A DNA stretch of 64,000 bases, from the NCBI GenBank assembly GCA_900316955.1, contig ONEX01000014.1:1-64000 (forward strand), given 5' to 3'. The notes below the pieces were generated by a model. The model did no database searches, had not been told where the DNA came from, and was given only the letters and a program-made list of their open reading frames with translations. Made by a program: the position numbers and the translations under genes. Positions within the stretch are counted from its first letter, which is position 1, and each line of letters opens with the position of its first letter. Origin of the DNA: an uncultured Bacteroidales bacterium (GTDB lineage Bacteria; Bacteroidota; Bacteroidia; Bacteroidales; UBA932). Positions 53,830 to 62,679 of the stretch are shown here, piece by piece.

Positions 53830-53868
53830 CAAAAATAAAATCTTTTTCCCGCAATTCCCTACGGGAAT
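53830..53868 (-). promoter_or_regulatory. promoter and candidate operator of the second sus operon
   Basis: TATTTTTG (53830-53837, minus strand) lies 35 nt before the carrier ATG. Upstream, overlapping the expected -33 area, is the palindrome ATTCCC-TAC-GGGAAT (53854-53868), a plausible regulator site. Confidence 0.5.
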
Positions 53869-53953
53869 AAACAAACTCCCGTTTTTGTAGGACGGGCGGC
53901 TCGTTTTTGGGGACGAATGGATGGGGCGGTTTGCGTAGTCCGGGGATTTTCGC

Positions 53954-53961
53954 TATTTTCG
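53954..53961 (+). promoter_or_regulatory. -7 box of the LytS-type kinase gene
   Basis: TATTTTCG, one base off TAnnTTTG, ends 8 nt before the ATG at 53970. Confidence 0.5.
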
Positions 53962-53969
53962 CATCTGCT

Positions 53970-55334
53970 ATGAAACGAATCGGAACAGGCTGGATCGTCC
54001 ATGGTTTCGCGGCGCTGCACGTCGCGGTGGTCGTCGTGTGCGCCCTCCTCGGCTGGCCGGATTCTCTCCTGCTGACAGCCCTGACGATGTTTATGACCGT
54101 CGTCATCTGCCTGCGACGGAACCTCACGGTGGAGTTCACCGCCGTGTGCGTCGTCCTCGTGAACATCATTGGCTACCTGCTGGGGCACGTGGGCGCCGAA
54201 CTCTTCAACTTTTCCCCGGAAATCGTCAACAACATCCTGGCCACCTTCCTCACCACCGAGCTCATCGGCTGGGCGCTGGACCTGTTCGCCCGCACCTGGA
54301 ACGTCCCGACCAGCGTACCGGGTTTCTGGAAGGAGAACCTCGGCTGGCTGGTCTTCGCCGTCATCGCGGTGTTCGCCCTCCGCCTGTTCATCGAACTGTT
54401 CATCTTCCGGGGCGCGCCGTTCAAGGGCGTGGACATCTTCGGCGCCTTCCGGTCCTTCCTCGGGAATTCCCTGGTGGTCCTGGCGATGTTCATCGGCACG
54501 CTCTTCTTCATCCGGACCGGACACGACAAGCACTACAGCCTGGACGTCGCCACCATCGGCACGACCCTGTTCATCGGCCTGATCGCCATCCTGGGCGCCC
54601 TGCTACACTCCTTCGGCCTCCCCTTCCATTGGACTTTCCCCCTGGACCCGGCCGCCCTCTCGCGGAACATTGTCGTCTCCCTGCTCGTGGAAATGACCTT
54701 CTTCGGGCTCACGTATATGGTCGAATACGCGGTGAACATCCGGCGCGAGCTGGGGACCCAGCGCGAGCGCCGGCACTTGGCCGAGTACCGCTACATGGCC
54801 CTCAAGAACCAGGTGAACCCGCATTTCCTGTTCAACTCGCTGAACATCCTGGACGCCATCGTGCAGGACGGGGAAAAGGAAGAGGCCAGCCTGTACATCC
54901 ACAAGCTCGCCGGTATCTATCGCTATATGCTGCAGCACGACAACCAGAAGCTCGTCACCCTGGGCGAGGAAGTCACCTTCGTGACGATGTATTCGGACCT
55001 GCTCCGCGTCCGTTTCCCCGAAGGCTTCAACGTGTACCCGATGATTCTCGATAAAGACCTTTCCCGAAAGGTCGTCCCGTGCACCCTGCAGCTCCTGCTG
55101 GAGAACGTGACCAAGCACAACGCCATCTCCGCCGACAAGCCCCTGCGCATCGGCGTCAGTACGGACGGAGAGTACCTGACGATGGAGAACGACCGCATCC
55201 CGCGGGCCTCGGCGCCCGTTTCCACGGGCCTCGGCCTGCCCTATCTCCGGAAACAATACATGGACCTTTCCGGCAAGGAAATCCTCGTCGAGCAGACGGA
55301 GGACACCTTCCGGGTCCGCATCCCCCTCCTGTAA
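53970..55334 (+). CDS. LytS-type sensor histidine kinase
   Basis: The 454-residue membrane kinase has about seven hydrophobic helices in residues 1-250, then the His_kinase domain with H285 in NQVNPHFLFNSLN. The ATPase part has the N-box LLLENVTKHN (N379) and GLGLPYLRKQY. It should phosphorylate the LytTR response regulator encoded 4 nt downstream. It diverges from the second sus operon, so control of that operon is conceivable but not shown. The ATG at 53970 is used because the upstream 21 codons lie in the promoter. Confidence 0.88.
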   Translation: MKRIGTGWIVHGFAALHVAVVVVCALLGWPDSLLLTALTMFMTVVICLRRNLTVEFTAVCVVLVNIIGYLLGHVGAELFNFSPEIVNNILATFLTTELIGWALDLFARTWNVPTSVPGFWKENLGWLVFAVIAVFALRLFIELFIFRGAPFKGVDIFGAFRSFLGNSLVVLAMFIGTLFFIRTGHDKHYSLDVATIGTTLFIGLIAILGALLHSFGLPFHWTFPLDPAALSRNIVVSLLVEMTFFGLTYMVEYAVNIRRELGTQRERRHLAEYRYMALKNQVNPHFLFNSLNILDAIVQDGEKEEASLYIHKLAGIYRYMLQHDNQKLVTLGEEVTFVTMYSDLLRVRFPEGFNVYPMILDKDLSRKVVPCTLQLLLENVTKHNAISADKPLRIGVSTDGEYLTMENDRIPRASAPVSTGLGLPYLRKQYMDLSGKEILVEQTEDTFRVRIPLL

Positions 55335-55338
55335 GCCT

Positions 55339-56085
55339 ATGAAAGCCCTGATCGTCGAAGACGAACCCCGCGCCCAACGCGCCCTCGAGAACCTCCTAAA
55401 GGCGAATTTCCCGGAAGTGGAAGTCATCGGCCACGCCGCCTCGGTGAAGGAAACCGTCGACTGGCTCGCCGGGAACCGGCCTGACGTCATCTTCATGGAC
55501 GTGGAACTCGCCGACGGCACCTGCTTCGACATCTTCGCGCAGACGTCCGTCGACGCCCAGGTCGTGATGACCACCGCCTACGACAACTACGCCGTCAAGG
55601 CCTTCGAGGTCAATTCGGTGGATTACCTGCTCAAACCGGTGGACATCGAGGAACTGAAACGGGCCGTCTCCCGCGTCGCGCAGCGGATGGCCGCCGGCGG
55701 CCCCCGCATCGACTTCGACGCCGTCCGGGACGCCATCCGGCCCCGGGAAAAGTTCCTCATCCGGCTGAACGACCGCATCGTCCCGGTCAGCGTGCGGGAC
55801 GTCGCGTATTTCTATTCGGAAGCGAAGAACTCCTTCATCGTCACCCGCGACGGCAAGACCTACGTGCTGGACGACTCGCTGGACGCCATCGAGTCCGGGC
55901 TGGACCCGAAAGCCTTCTTCCGCATCTCCCGCGGCGCCATCATCGCCGAGAACGTCATCGACAGCGCCTCCAAGCTCCTCGGCGGCCGCTTGCGGCTCAC
56001 CCTGGCCCCCGGCATCCCCGCCGCCACCGACCTCACCGTCTCCCGCGCCCGCGCCGACGCCTTCCTCGAGTGGCTGGAAGGATAG
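55339..56085 (+). CDS. LytR/AlgR family response regulator
   Basis: The 248-residue protein has a receiver domain with phosphoacceptor D54 (FMDVELADG), the acidic pair E7-D8 and a Lys in LLKPVD. A LytTR DNA-binding domain spans about 135-245 (YFYSEAKNSFIVTRDGK, FFRISRGAIIAENVI). It is the partner of the LytS-type kinase just upstream. Its targets are unknown. Confidence 0.9.
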   Translation: MKALIVEDEPRAQRALENLLKANFPEVEVIGHAASVKETVDWLAGNRPDVIFMDVELADGTCFDIFAQTSVDAQVVMTTAYDNYAVKAFEVNSVDYLLKPVDIEELKRAVSRVAQRMAAGGPRIDFDAVRDAIRPREKFLIRLNDRIVPVSVRDVAYFYSEAKNSFIVTRDGKTYVLDDSLDAIESGLDPKAFFRISRGAIIAENVIDSASKLLGGRLRLTLAPGIPAATDLTVSRARADAFLEWLEG

Positions 56086-56142
56086 CCCTCCGGGCTTGGC
56101 CTCCCGTCCTTCCGTTATTGACCCGGAATCTTGAAAGTTTAC

Positions 56143-56177
56143 AAGCCTTGCAGAAAAACCGACATTGCAAGGCTTGC
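56143..56177. terminator. inverted repeat after the LytR gene
   Basis: Perfect 11-bp arms CAAGCCTTGCA and TGCAAGGCTTG enclose 13 nt, 58 nt past the stop codon. It has no strong T run, so it may be a weak terminator or a binding site. Confidence 0.4.
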
Positions 56178-56230
56178 AATCGTAATAGTCCAATGAAAAC
56201 CTTTCATCATCTTTGTAAAAAAAGAAAGGT

Positions 56231-56745
56231 ATGGAAGACACTGATTTGATCAAAAATAAAATCTACTGGATTCGGGGAGAGCAAGTTATGCTGGACAGTG
56301 ATCTTGCACAGTTATACGGGGTTGAGACGAAACAATTGAAAAGGCAGGTTAGATTGTTTCTTTGAGGTGCCAAAAAGGCACCACAAAAGGGAGAGGAGGC
56401 AGCCGATATTCCCCCTTTGCCTTCACGGCTTCGGGCATAGCCATGCTCAGCAGTGTCCTGACTTCCGATACGGCAGCTTTGGCTAATATCCGGATTATGA
56501 GGGCCTTCGTCGCTATGCGAAAGCAATTGTCGGAACTCGCAGCCCAAAAGCAGCAAATTGACCGATTGGAATTGAGAGTGGACAGATTAAATGACTATGT
56601 TGAATCCATTCTCCATGACCAGAACGAAATCAATGAAGAAATAGCTATGCAAATCGAGTTGATCAACCAATCGATCGCAGCGCTAAAGACGGAGAAGACT
56701 CAGATGGATAACCGTCCGAAAATTGGGTTTGTAACCGGCGAATAA
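56231..56745 (+). pseudogene. broken ORF6N-domain protein gene
   Basis: The first frame (56231-56365) encodes a typical ORF6N start: KNKIYWIRGEQVMLDSDLAQLYGVETKQLKRQVR, then a stop. A second frame (from 56362) continues the family with LRCQKGTTKGRGGSRY, AFTASGIAMLSSVL and IRIMRAFVAMRKQL, and a coiled-coil end. The roughly 22 residues normally between these parts (RNIERFPEDFMF… region) are missing, with a frame change. ORF6N proteins are phage- or mobile-element-linked DNA-binding proteins. The region is less GC-rich than its surroundings. Confidence 0.8.
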
Positions 56746-56758
56746 GCCCTGAGAACAA

Positions 56759-57664
56759 CTAGAACAGATGCGCACAGAAGCCGATACCGGCGAGGAGGCA
56801 GAGGAGGAAGGTGGAGATCACCAGGAGGGGCAGCATCGGGTCGAGTGCTTTGCCTGTGCGTTGCCAGACACCGCGGAGGTGCAGGACGTACAGCGGCAGG
56901 GTGACCACGAAGAGGTAGTGCCACCAGGAGAACATCCGCAGTTGACAATAAGCCAGCATCAGGATCCAGCCCAGGACGATGAGGATGGTCTGGTAGATTT
57001 TCGCCCGTTTTTCGCCCAGACGGATGGCGGTGGTGACGCGGTTGGGCGCGTCGGTTTCCATGTCGCGTATGTTATTGACATTCAGCACGCCCACGGAGAA
57101 GCAGCCCACGGCGGCGCCGGGCAGGAGGAGGCGCCAGAAGAGGGTGTGGCTCGCCACGAAATAACCGCCCATCACGGCGACCAGCCCGAAGAATAAAAAG
57201 ACATACACGTCACCCAGTCCGCGATACCCGTAAGGGTTGCGGCCGAGGGTGTATTTCATCGCGCCCATGATGGCGCCGGCGCCCATCAGCAGGACCAGGA
57301 TCGGAGTCAGTTCCAGCAGGGTGCCGAAAGACTGGAGCGTCATCATCGTGCCGAAGAGGATGCACAGGCCCACGAACACGCCGATCAGAACCTTCATCTC
57401 GCCGATCGTGAGCACGCCGCCGTTCAGCCCGTACTGCGGGCCCTTGCGGTCCGCCGTGTCGGTGCCGTGGAGGACGTCGCCGAGCTCGTTCGAGAGGTTG
57501 GACAGGATCTGGAGGCAGACGGTCGTAAGGACGATGAGGACGGCCACCCACACGTCGACCTTGAAGTCGGCCGTGGCGAGGAGGATGCCCAGGAGGACGC
57601 CGCCCGTGGAGAGCGGCAGGGTGCGGAGCCGCATGGACGCGACGGCCGCGCGGAACTTATTCAT
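56759..57664 (-). CDS. menA: 1,4-dihydroxy-2-naphthoate polyprenyltransferase MenA
   Basis: The 301-residue UbiA-family inner-membrane enzyme attaches the prenyl tail in menaquinone synthesis. It has eight or nine helices, the first Asp-rich motif NLSNELGDVLHGTDTADRKG and a second, VNNIRDMETDAPNRVTTA. The length is normal. It overlaps the preceding glycosyltransferase-like gene by 8 nt, so it is in the lepA operon. Confidence 0.92.
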   Translation of the reverse strand: MNKFRAAVASMRLRTLPLSTGGVLLGILLATADFKVDVWVAVLIVLTTVCLQILSNLSNELGDVLHGTDTADRKGPQYGLNGGVLTIGEMKVLIGVFVGLCILFGTMMTLQSFGTLLELTPILVLLMGAGAIMGAMKYTLGRNPYGYRGLGDVYVFLFFGLVAVMGGYFVASHTLFWRLLLPGAAVGCFSVGVLNVNNIRDMETDAPNRVTTAIRLGEKRAKIYQTILIVLGWILMLAYCQLRMFSWWHYLFVVTLPLYVLHLRGVWQRTGKALDPMLPLLVISTFLLCLLAGIGFCAHLF

Positions 57665-58319
57665 AGACAGACAAGTTATGGATCACGAACCGCCGGAAGG
57701 CGGAGCGCAGGAAGTACCAGATGGCCGTGAACAGCCCCTTGGTCCGGAAGTCCAGGACGAAGTCCGTGGCCAGGGTGCGGTCCGGGTCCGGGCGGACCGG
57801 GCAGGTGCAGGCGATCCCCGGCGCGATGACGCTGGGATAGCCGGCCTTGCGGGCCCGCATGCAGTAGTCGAAGCCGGCGAGCTGGCCGCGGTAGCGGCCG
57901 CCGAGCACGCCGATGCGCCGATACACCGCCTGCGGCACGAGGGCGAACAGGCCGTCGAACATCCGGCAGGCGACGGGAATCACCGGGTCCGGCTGCATCA
58001 GGCGCCGGCTCCGGCTGAAGCCGCCGCTGACGATGCGGCCTTCCCCGTCCTGGACCGTCCCCACGAGGAGAGCCCGGTCGCCGAGGAAGGACGAGTTGTC
58101 CAGCAGGCTGTAGAGGGCGCCCTCGACCGGAGTCACCAGGCCGTGGAGCCAGATGTAGAAGTCCCGCTCCCCGGCAGCGCGCCACGCCTCGTCCAGGTCG
58201 GGATTGACAAAGAGTTCGAAGGTGTACTCATCGGACGGGATCAGGTCGATCTGCCGCCGGCATTCGGCGACGGTAGACTCGAGGGCCTCGGCATATATGA
58301 GGACGGCGACGGTTTTCAT
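57657..58319 (-). CDS. glycosyltransferase-like protein (GT2 type)
   Basis: The 220-residue protein has a nucleotide-sugar-type fold start (VAVLIYAEALESTVAECRRQIDLI), a GFDYCMRARKAGYPSVIAPG segment like GT2 enzymes, and an amphipathic C-terminus (FLRSAFRRFVIHNL). I see no clear DxD motif, so activity is uncertain. Its ATG follows the lepA stop without a gap, and it overlaps menA. Confidence 0.65.
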   Translation of the reverse strand: MKTVAVLIYAEALESTVAECRRQIDLIPSDEYTFELFVNPDLDEAWRAAGERDFYIWLHGLVTPVEGALYSLLDNSSFLGDRALLVGTVQDGEGRIVSGGFSRSRRLMQPDPVIPVACRMFDGLFALVPQAVYRRIGVLGGRYRGQLAGFDYCMRARKAGYPSVIAPGIACTCPVRPDPDRTLATDFVLDFRTKGLFTAIWYFLRSAFRRFVIHNLSVYE

Positions 58320-60107
58320 CTAGTCGAGTTTCAGGACCGCCATGAACGCGCTCTGGGGCACCTGGACGGTGCCGATCTGGCGCATCCGCTTCTTGCCCTC
58401 CTTCTGCTTCTCGAGGAGCTTGCGCTTACGCGTGACGTCGCCGCCGTAGCACTTCGCCGTCACGTCCTTGCGGACCTGGCGCACCGTCTCGCGGGCGATG
58501 ATCTTCGCGCCGATGGCCGCCTGGACGGCGATGTCGAACTGCTGGCGCGGGATGAGTTCCTTGAGCTTCAGGCAGATCTTCCGCCCGAAATCGTACGCGT
58601 GGTCCTCGTGGATGAGGGTCGACAGGGCATCGGCCGGGTCGCCGTTCAGCAGGATGTCCAGCTTCACCAGGCGGGCGGGCCGGAAGTCCGTCACGTGATA
58701 GTCGAAGGAAGCGTAGCCCTTGGAGATGGACTTGAGCTTGTCGTAGAAGTCGAAGACCACCTCGGACAGCGGCAGGTCGTAGTTCAGCTCCACCCGGTCG
58801 GTGGTGATGTAGTGCTGGCCGATGAGGGTGCCGCGCTTGTCCATGCACAGCTTCATGATGGGCCCGTAGAAATCGGACTTGGAGATGATCTGGGCGCGGA
58901 TGTAGGGCTCCTCGATGTGGTCGATGAGCGTCTGCGGCGGGAGGCCGGAGGGGTTGTGGACGTCGATGACCTCGCCCTTGGTCGTGTAGGCCTTGTAGGA
59001 CACGTTCGGGACGGTGGTGATCACGTCCATGTTGAACTCGCGGAACAGCCGCTCCTGGACGATCTCCAGGTGCAGCAGGCCCAGGAAGCCGCAGCGGAAG
59101 CCGAAGCCCAGGGCCAGCGAGCTCTCGGGCTCGTACACGAAGGACGCGTCGTTCAGCTGGAACTTCTCCAGCGTGGCGCGGAGTTCCTCGAACTTGGAAG
59201 CATCGACGGGATACAGGCCCGCGAAGACCATCGGCTTCACCTCCTCGAATCCCGCAATCGCCTGGGAACAAGGGGTATCCACGTGCGTGATGGTGTCGCC
59301 CACCTTCACTTCCACCGCGGCCTTGATGCCGGAGATGATATAGCCCACGTCGCCGGTGCGCACCTCGCCCGTGGGGTTCAGCTTGAGCTTGAGATTGCCG
59401 ATCTCCTCGGCCTCGTATTCCTTGCCGGTATTGAAGAACTTCACCTTGTCGCCCTTCCGGATGCTGCCGTTCACCACCTTGAAATAGGCGATGATGCCGC
59501 GGAAGGAATTGAACACCGAGTCGAAGATGAGCGCCTGCAGCGGCGCGTCGGGATCGCCCTTCGGCGCGGGAACCTTGTCCACGATGGCATCCAGCACCGC
59601 CGGCACGCCTTCGCCCGTGCGGGCCGACACCCGGTACACATCCTCCGGGTCGCAGCCCAGCAGGTCGCACACCTGGTCCGTCACCAGCTCCGGCTGGGCG
59701 GAATCCATGTCGATCTTGTTCAGCACGGGGATGATCTCCAGCCCGTGGTCGATGGCCTGGTACAGGTTGGAGATCGTCTGCGCCTGGATGCCCTGCGAGG
59801 CGTCCACCACCAGGAGCGCGCCCTCGCACGAAGCGATGGACCGCGACACCTCATAGCTGAAGTCCACGTGGCCGGGGGTGTCGATCAGGTTCAGCCTGTA
59901 CGTTTCCCCGCCTCGCGTGTACTCCATCTGGATCGCGTGGCTCTTGATCGTGATGCCCTTCTCCCGCTCCAGGTCCATGTCGTCCAGCACCTGGTTCTCC
60001 ATCTCCCGGTCGCTCAGCGTACGCGTGAGCTCCAGCAGCCGGTCCGCCAGGGTGCTCTTCCCATGGTCGATATGCGCGATGATGCAAAAGTTGCGGATGT
60101 TCTTCAT
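58320..60107 (-). CDS. lepA: elongation factor 4 (LepA)
   Basis: The 595-residue ribosome-associated GTPase back-translocates stalled ribosomes. It has P-loop AHIDHGKST, switch motif [12 protein letters not shown] and NKIDMD, with the LepA C-terminal domain ([20 protein letters not shown]). ATG 60107 gives the family N-terminus MKNIRNFC; the longer frame starts at a TTG that lies within the -7 box. It is the first gene of the lepA / GT-like / menA operon. Confidence 0.96.
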   Translation of the reverse strand: MKNIRNFCIIAHIDHGKSTLADRLLELTRTLSDREMENQVLDDMDLEREKGITIKSHAIQMEYTRGGETYRLNLIDTPGHVDFSYEVSRSIASCEGALLVVDASQGIQAQTISNLYQAIDHGLEIIPVLNKIDMDSAQPELVTDQVCDLLGCDPEDVYRVSARTGEGVPAVLDAIVDKVPAPKGDPDAPLQALIFDSVFNSFRGIIAYFKVVNGSIRKGDKVKFFNTGKEYEAEEIGNLKLKLNPTGEVRTGDVGYIISGIKAAVEVKVGDTITHVDTPCSQAIAGFEEVKPMVFAGLYPVDASKFEELRATLEKFQLNDASFVYEPESSLALGFGFRCGFLGLLHLEIVQERLFREFNMDVITTVPNVSYKAYTTKGEVIDVHNPSGLPPQTLIDHIEEPYIRAQIISKSDFYGPIMKLCMDKRGTLIGQHYITTDRVELNYDLPLSEVVFDFYDKLKSISKGYASFDYHVTDFRPARLVKLDILLNGDPADALSTLIHEDHAYDFGRKICLKLKELIPRQQFDIAVQAAIGAKIIARETVRQVRKDVTAKCYGGDVTRKRKLLEKQKEGKKRMRQIGTVQVPQSAFMAVLKLD

Positions 60108-60113
60108 AACTTG

Positions 60114-60121
60114 CAAAGATA
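60114..60121 (-). promoter_or_regulatory. -7 box of lepA
   Basis: TATCTTTG on the minus strand ends only 6 nt before the lepA ATG, so the mRNA should be leaderless or nearly so. Confidence 0.65.
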
Positions 60122-60214
60122 CGCATTTTCTTGCAGATATCGCACTTCACACCCCGGAGCCCTTTTGCGGTGCCTTTTTGGCCGTTTTTGCTACCTTGGG
60201 TTCGGGAGATTCGA

Positions 60215-61120
60215 TTATAGCGTGTGGCAGATAATCGCGCGGTCGGCAGGTGAGAAATAGTAATTCCTGCCGGCATAAATGACTCCGAGCGGGAAGGTGT
60301 CGTACTCCACGACCTTGTACTTCCGGTCATCGAGGTTGTAGACGAGCATATAGTCTTTCCCGTCCAACGTAAAGGCGAGGTATATCCGGTCGGTGGTTTT
60401 CTGGACATTCGTAAAGACAGGAGCCCGCTTGCCGAAGTCCCATTCATACCAAGGGAAAATGAAATCATCGCCTGTGTAAAACAAGATATCGCCGGAGTGG
60501 GCGCAGAAGCAGAAAGTGGAATCGTTGCTGTGAAAATAACGGCCGCTTTGGTAATCCACCGCTGGATAAAAGTCGTTCACAACGGTGTAGAATCTATTCT
60601 GTCCGATGAGATAACCGCAATCGTACGCCCTCCCGTTCAAAGATCCCTTCAGGTCGATGGTATCCTCATCCACCCTGGCTAAACTCGTCAGGATCACCTC
60701 GTTGTTCCGGATGGGATAGGCAGTCAGGAAAGAGCCGTCTTGACTATCATATTCTGAGATGGCGCCCGCTGTCAAGACATCGAGAACTTGGTCCTTGTAC
60801 GCAGAAATGTCGATGATCTTCTCGGGCTGGTCGATGGTGGCCAGATAGTCCCCTTCCCAGTTGAAGACACGGATGGCATTGTTCTCTTTGTCCAGCAGAA
60901 AAAAGCGATCCGCGGCAACTTCCATCACCGGCTGGCTTTCCTGTCCCAAGGTCATTCCTTCCGAAAAGTGGAGTGGGATGACCGCGGCCTGCGCATAGAG
61001 TTCCCGGACATCGACCTGCTTTTTCAGGGCCTTGTCGATATCGACCTTGAGCCGATCTGAATGGCTCCAGCAGGAGACGGCCATCAGTCCGACTGAAAGG
61101 ATGAAGAAAAACCGTTTCAT
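60215..61120 (-). CDS. 6-bladed beta-propeller lipoprotein
   Basis: The 301-residue exported protein has signal MKRFFFILSVGLMAVSC (lipobox Cys17). The body has repeated beta-strand units (FFLLDKENNAIRVFNWEGDYLATI, VLDVLTAGAISEYDSQDGSFL) like the Bacteroidetes 6-bladed beta-propeller family. The function is unknown. Its ATG overlaps the stop of the upstream small membrane protein gene by one base. The gene is less GC-rich than most of the window. Confidence 0.8.
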   Translation of the reverse strand: MKRFFFILSVGLMAVSCWSHSDRLKVDIDKALKKQVDVRELYAQAAVIPLHFSEGMTLGQESQPVMEVAADRFFLLDKENNAIRVFNWEGDYLATIDQPEKIIDISAYKDQVLDVLTAGAISEYDSQDGSFLTAYPIRNNEVILTSLARVDEDTIDLKGSLNGRAYDCGYLIGQNRFYTVVNDFYPAVDYQSGRYFHSNDSTFCFCAHSGDILFYTGDDFIFPWYEWDFGKRAPVFTNVQKTTDRIYLAFTLDGKDYMLVYNLDDRKYKVVEYDTFPLGVIYAGRNYYFSPADRAIICHTL

Positions 61121-61461
61121 TACAGCCGGGGCTTCTTGACAATCCGGAGGACGAGTGAAACCAGATAGATCATCATCCCGTAAATGACCGGAATCATGAT
61201 CACTTTCCCGGCGAAGAGCACGCCTGGTGAGATCAGGTCGAACAGGCCGGTTATATCATTTCTGTCCGCCGCCACCTCCTGCAGGGCGGTGAAGAACTGA
61301 TAAAGCGGGAACATGGGGGTCATCAGCCCGAACACCAGGGCGAATTCCCCGATTTCCTTGATCCAGCGGGGGGCTTTCCAGGCGGCGAAGAAGATGGCGA
61401 CCAGAAGGACAGTGAGGATGGTCATGTAGCCGGCACCTCCCTGCATGAAAATCTTGAACAT
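61120..61461 (-). CDS. small membrane protein, possibly MotA/ExbB-like
   Basis: The 113-residue protein has three hydrophobic helices (MTILTVLLVAIFFAAW, EFALVFGLMTPMFPLYQFFTAL, LFAGKVIMIPVIYGMMIYLVSLVLRIV). Its start, MFKIFMQGGAGYMTI, resembles short MotA/TolQ/ExbB-like proteins of Bacteroidetes. I could not confirm the channel signature. It is co-transcribed with the propeller lipoprotein and has a TACCTTTG promoter at 61497-61504. Confidence 0.65.
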   Translation of the reverse strand: MFKIFMQGGAGYMTILTVLLVAIFFAAWKAPRWIKEIGEFALVFGLMTPMFPLYQFFTALQEVAADRNDITGLFDLISPGVLFAGKVIMIPVIYGMMIYLVSLVLRIVKKPRL

Positions 61462-61496
61462 GGAACTCTCGATTTAATGGGTTTGACTTTCTGTTG

Positions 61497-61608
61497 CAAA
61501 GGTAAGCGGCGGAGGTCCTTTTCCCAAACCGAAACCCCACGATGAAATGTCGAATCCCCCTTTTCGCACCCGGACTGCGCTGGAAATGCGTTTTTTATGC
61601 TATTTTTG
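61497..61608. promoter_or_regulatory. divergent promoters of the membrane protein and LytTR genes
   Basis: TACCTTTG on the minus strand (61497-61504) serves the membrane protein and propeller pair. TATTTTTG on the plus strand (61601-61608) serves the LytTR regulator, 10 nt before its ATG. Confidence 0.65.
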
Positions 61609-61618
61609 CATCCGTCCG

Positions 61619-62347
61619 ATGAAACGTTTTCTAGTCATATCCTACTGGGTGGTTTCCATTCTGCTGGTGGCGATTGTGCTCACTAGCGTCGGTTACAGTT
61701 TCCTGGAAGCGTTGTTCATCGGGTCGATGTTCCTCCCTGGGGCCTTGGCGGCCAAATACTTTTTTCCAAAAGTGAAGGGCATCAAGGACACGGTTTTCAT
61801 CACGTTGGGAATCCTGGCCGGGGAAATGCTTCTGTTCCTGATCGCTCATTTCACGATCCTCACTTTCCGGGGGAACCTTCCGGGCCCGGTCCTGGAATGG
61901 CCGGACATTCCCCACATCCTGACGAATCCCGTTTTCATCGCCATCATCCTGACAGCCCTGGCGGCTGGCAGCTACTTCTTCGAATCTTGGATGGACCGGA
62001 AGCGCCCCTCCCGGCCGGCTCCCATTACGTTCACATCGGACCGGAAACCGGTGACGCTTCCCCTGGAAGAAATCCTGTACGTGGAATCCAACGACGATAT
62101 CACCACCGTCATCGCAACCGGCGACCGCCGCTTCCGGAACAAGACCCCCATCTCCCAGTGGGAAGCCATCCTCAGTCCCCATTTCCTCCGGATCCATCGG
62201 TCCTTCCTCGTCAACAAGGAGGCAATCACTCGTGTCGACGGAGACCTTCTTTATGTCGATGACATCGAGCTCCCCATCTCCCGGAAGTACAAGGATGCGG
62301 TCCTGTCGGCCGCAATTGCGGAAAAACCGCATTCCAGTGCATTCTGA
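61619..62347 (+). CDS. membrane-anchored LytTR regulator
   Basis: The 242-residue protein has four hydrophobic helices in residues 1-135 and a LytTR DNA-binding domain at about 140-235 (LPLEEILYVESNDDITTVIATG, FLRIHRSFLVNKEAITRVDG). There is no receiver or kinase domain. This one-component type may respond to a membrane or envelope signal. It diverges from the small membrane protein and propeller genes, which are its likeliest targets. The ATG at 61619 is used because the longer frame runs through the promoter. Confidence 0.8.
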   Translation: MKRFLVISYWVVSILLVAIVLTSVGYSFLEALFIGSMFLPGALAAKYFFPKVKGIKDTVFITLGILAGEMLLFLIAHFTILTFRGNLPGPVLEWPDIPHILTNPVFIAIILTALAAGSYFFESWMDRKRPSRPAPITFTSDRKPVTLPLEEILYVESNDDITTVIATGDRRFRNKTPISQWEAILSPHFLRIHRSFLVNKEAITRVDGDLLYVDDIELPISRKYKDAVLSAAIAEKPHSSAF

Positions 62348-62532
62348 CTGCCGACGCGTCCACGATTTCCCGCATTTTGGCCTTTCCCCCTTGCCGCGTC
62401 TGCACGCAGAACGCCGCCCAAGGCCGATTTGCCGCAAATGCGTCCAGGGCGGACGCCTTGGCCGACATCATAAGCAAAACGGGCCGTTATTGCTCACGAG
62501 ATGTGCAGCCGGACGCCGCCGTAGCCAACAAC

Positions 62533-62611
62533 AAGTGCAAATACCCAGGTTTTCGCACTTTTATTGACCTTTTTTGGGGAAATAAGTGTGAAACAGGGGG
62601 CTTTCGCACTT
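62533..62611. repeat. paired 28-nt imperfect palindromes
   Basis: Units at 62533-62560 and 62584-62611 share the arms AAGTG(C/T)(A/G)AA and TTTCGCACTT and differ in the middle. Spacing is 51 nt, start to start. The pattern resembles a REP pair. Confidence 0.6.
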
Positions 62612-62623
62612 ATCCAGGGAGAG

Positions 62624-62644
62624 ATTCCGGGTCAAGCCCGGAAT
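62624..62644. repeat. REP-like palindrome
   Basis: This is the same 21-mer as at 15725-15745. Confidence 0.75.
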
Positions 62645-62679
62645 GAGGCGGTCTTGCCCTGGACGGCAGGACGATCCGC

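Larger units (their letters stand above)
62348..62679. other. gene-free stretch with palindromic repeats
   Basis: No supported gene lies here. It holds two related 28-nt imperfect palindromes (62533-62560 and 62584-62611; each begins AAGTG and ends TTTCGCACTT) and the 21-nt palindrome at 62624-62644. It lies between convergent genes, so it may serve as a terminator region. Confidence 0.6.

Noticed and set aside
62377-62646. 89-codon ORF after the LytTR gene
   Set aside because: It runs through the palindromic repeats, has no promoter or leader, and its composition is not protein-like.
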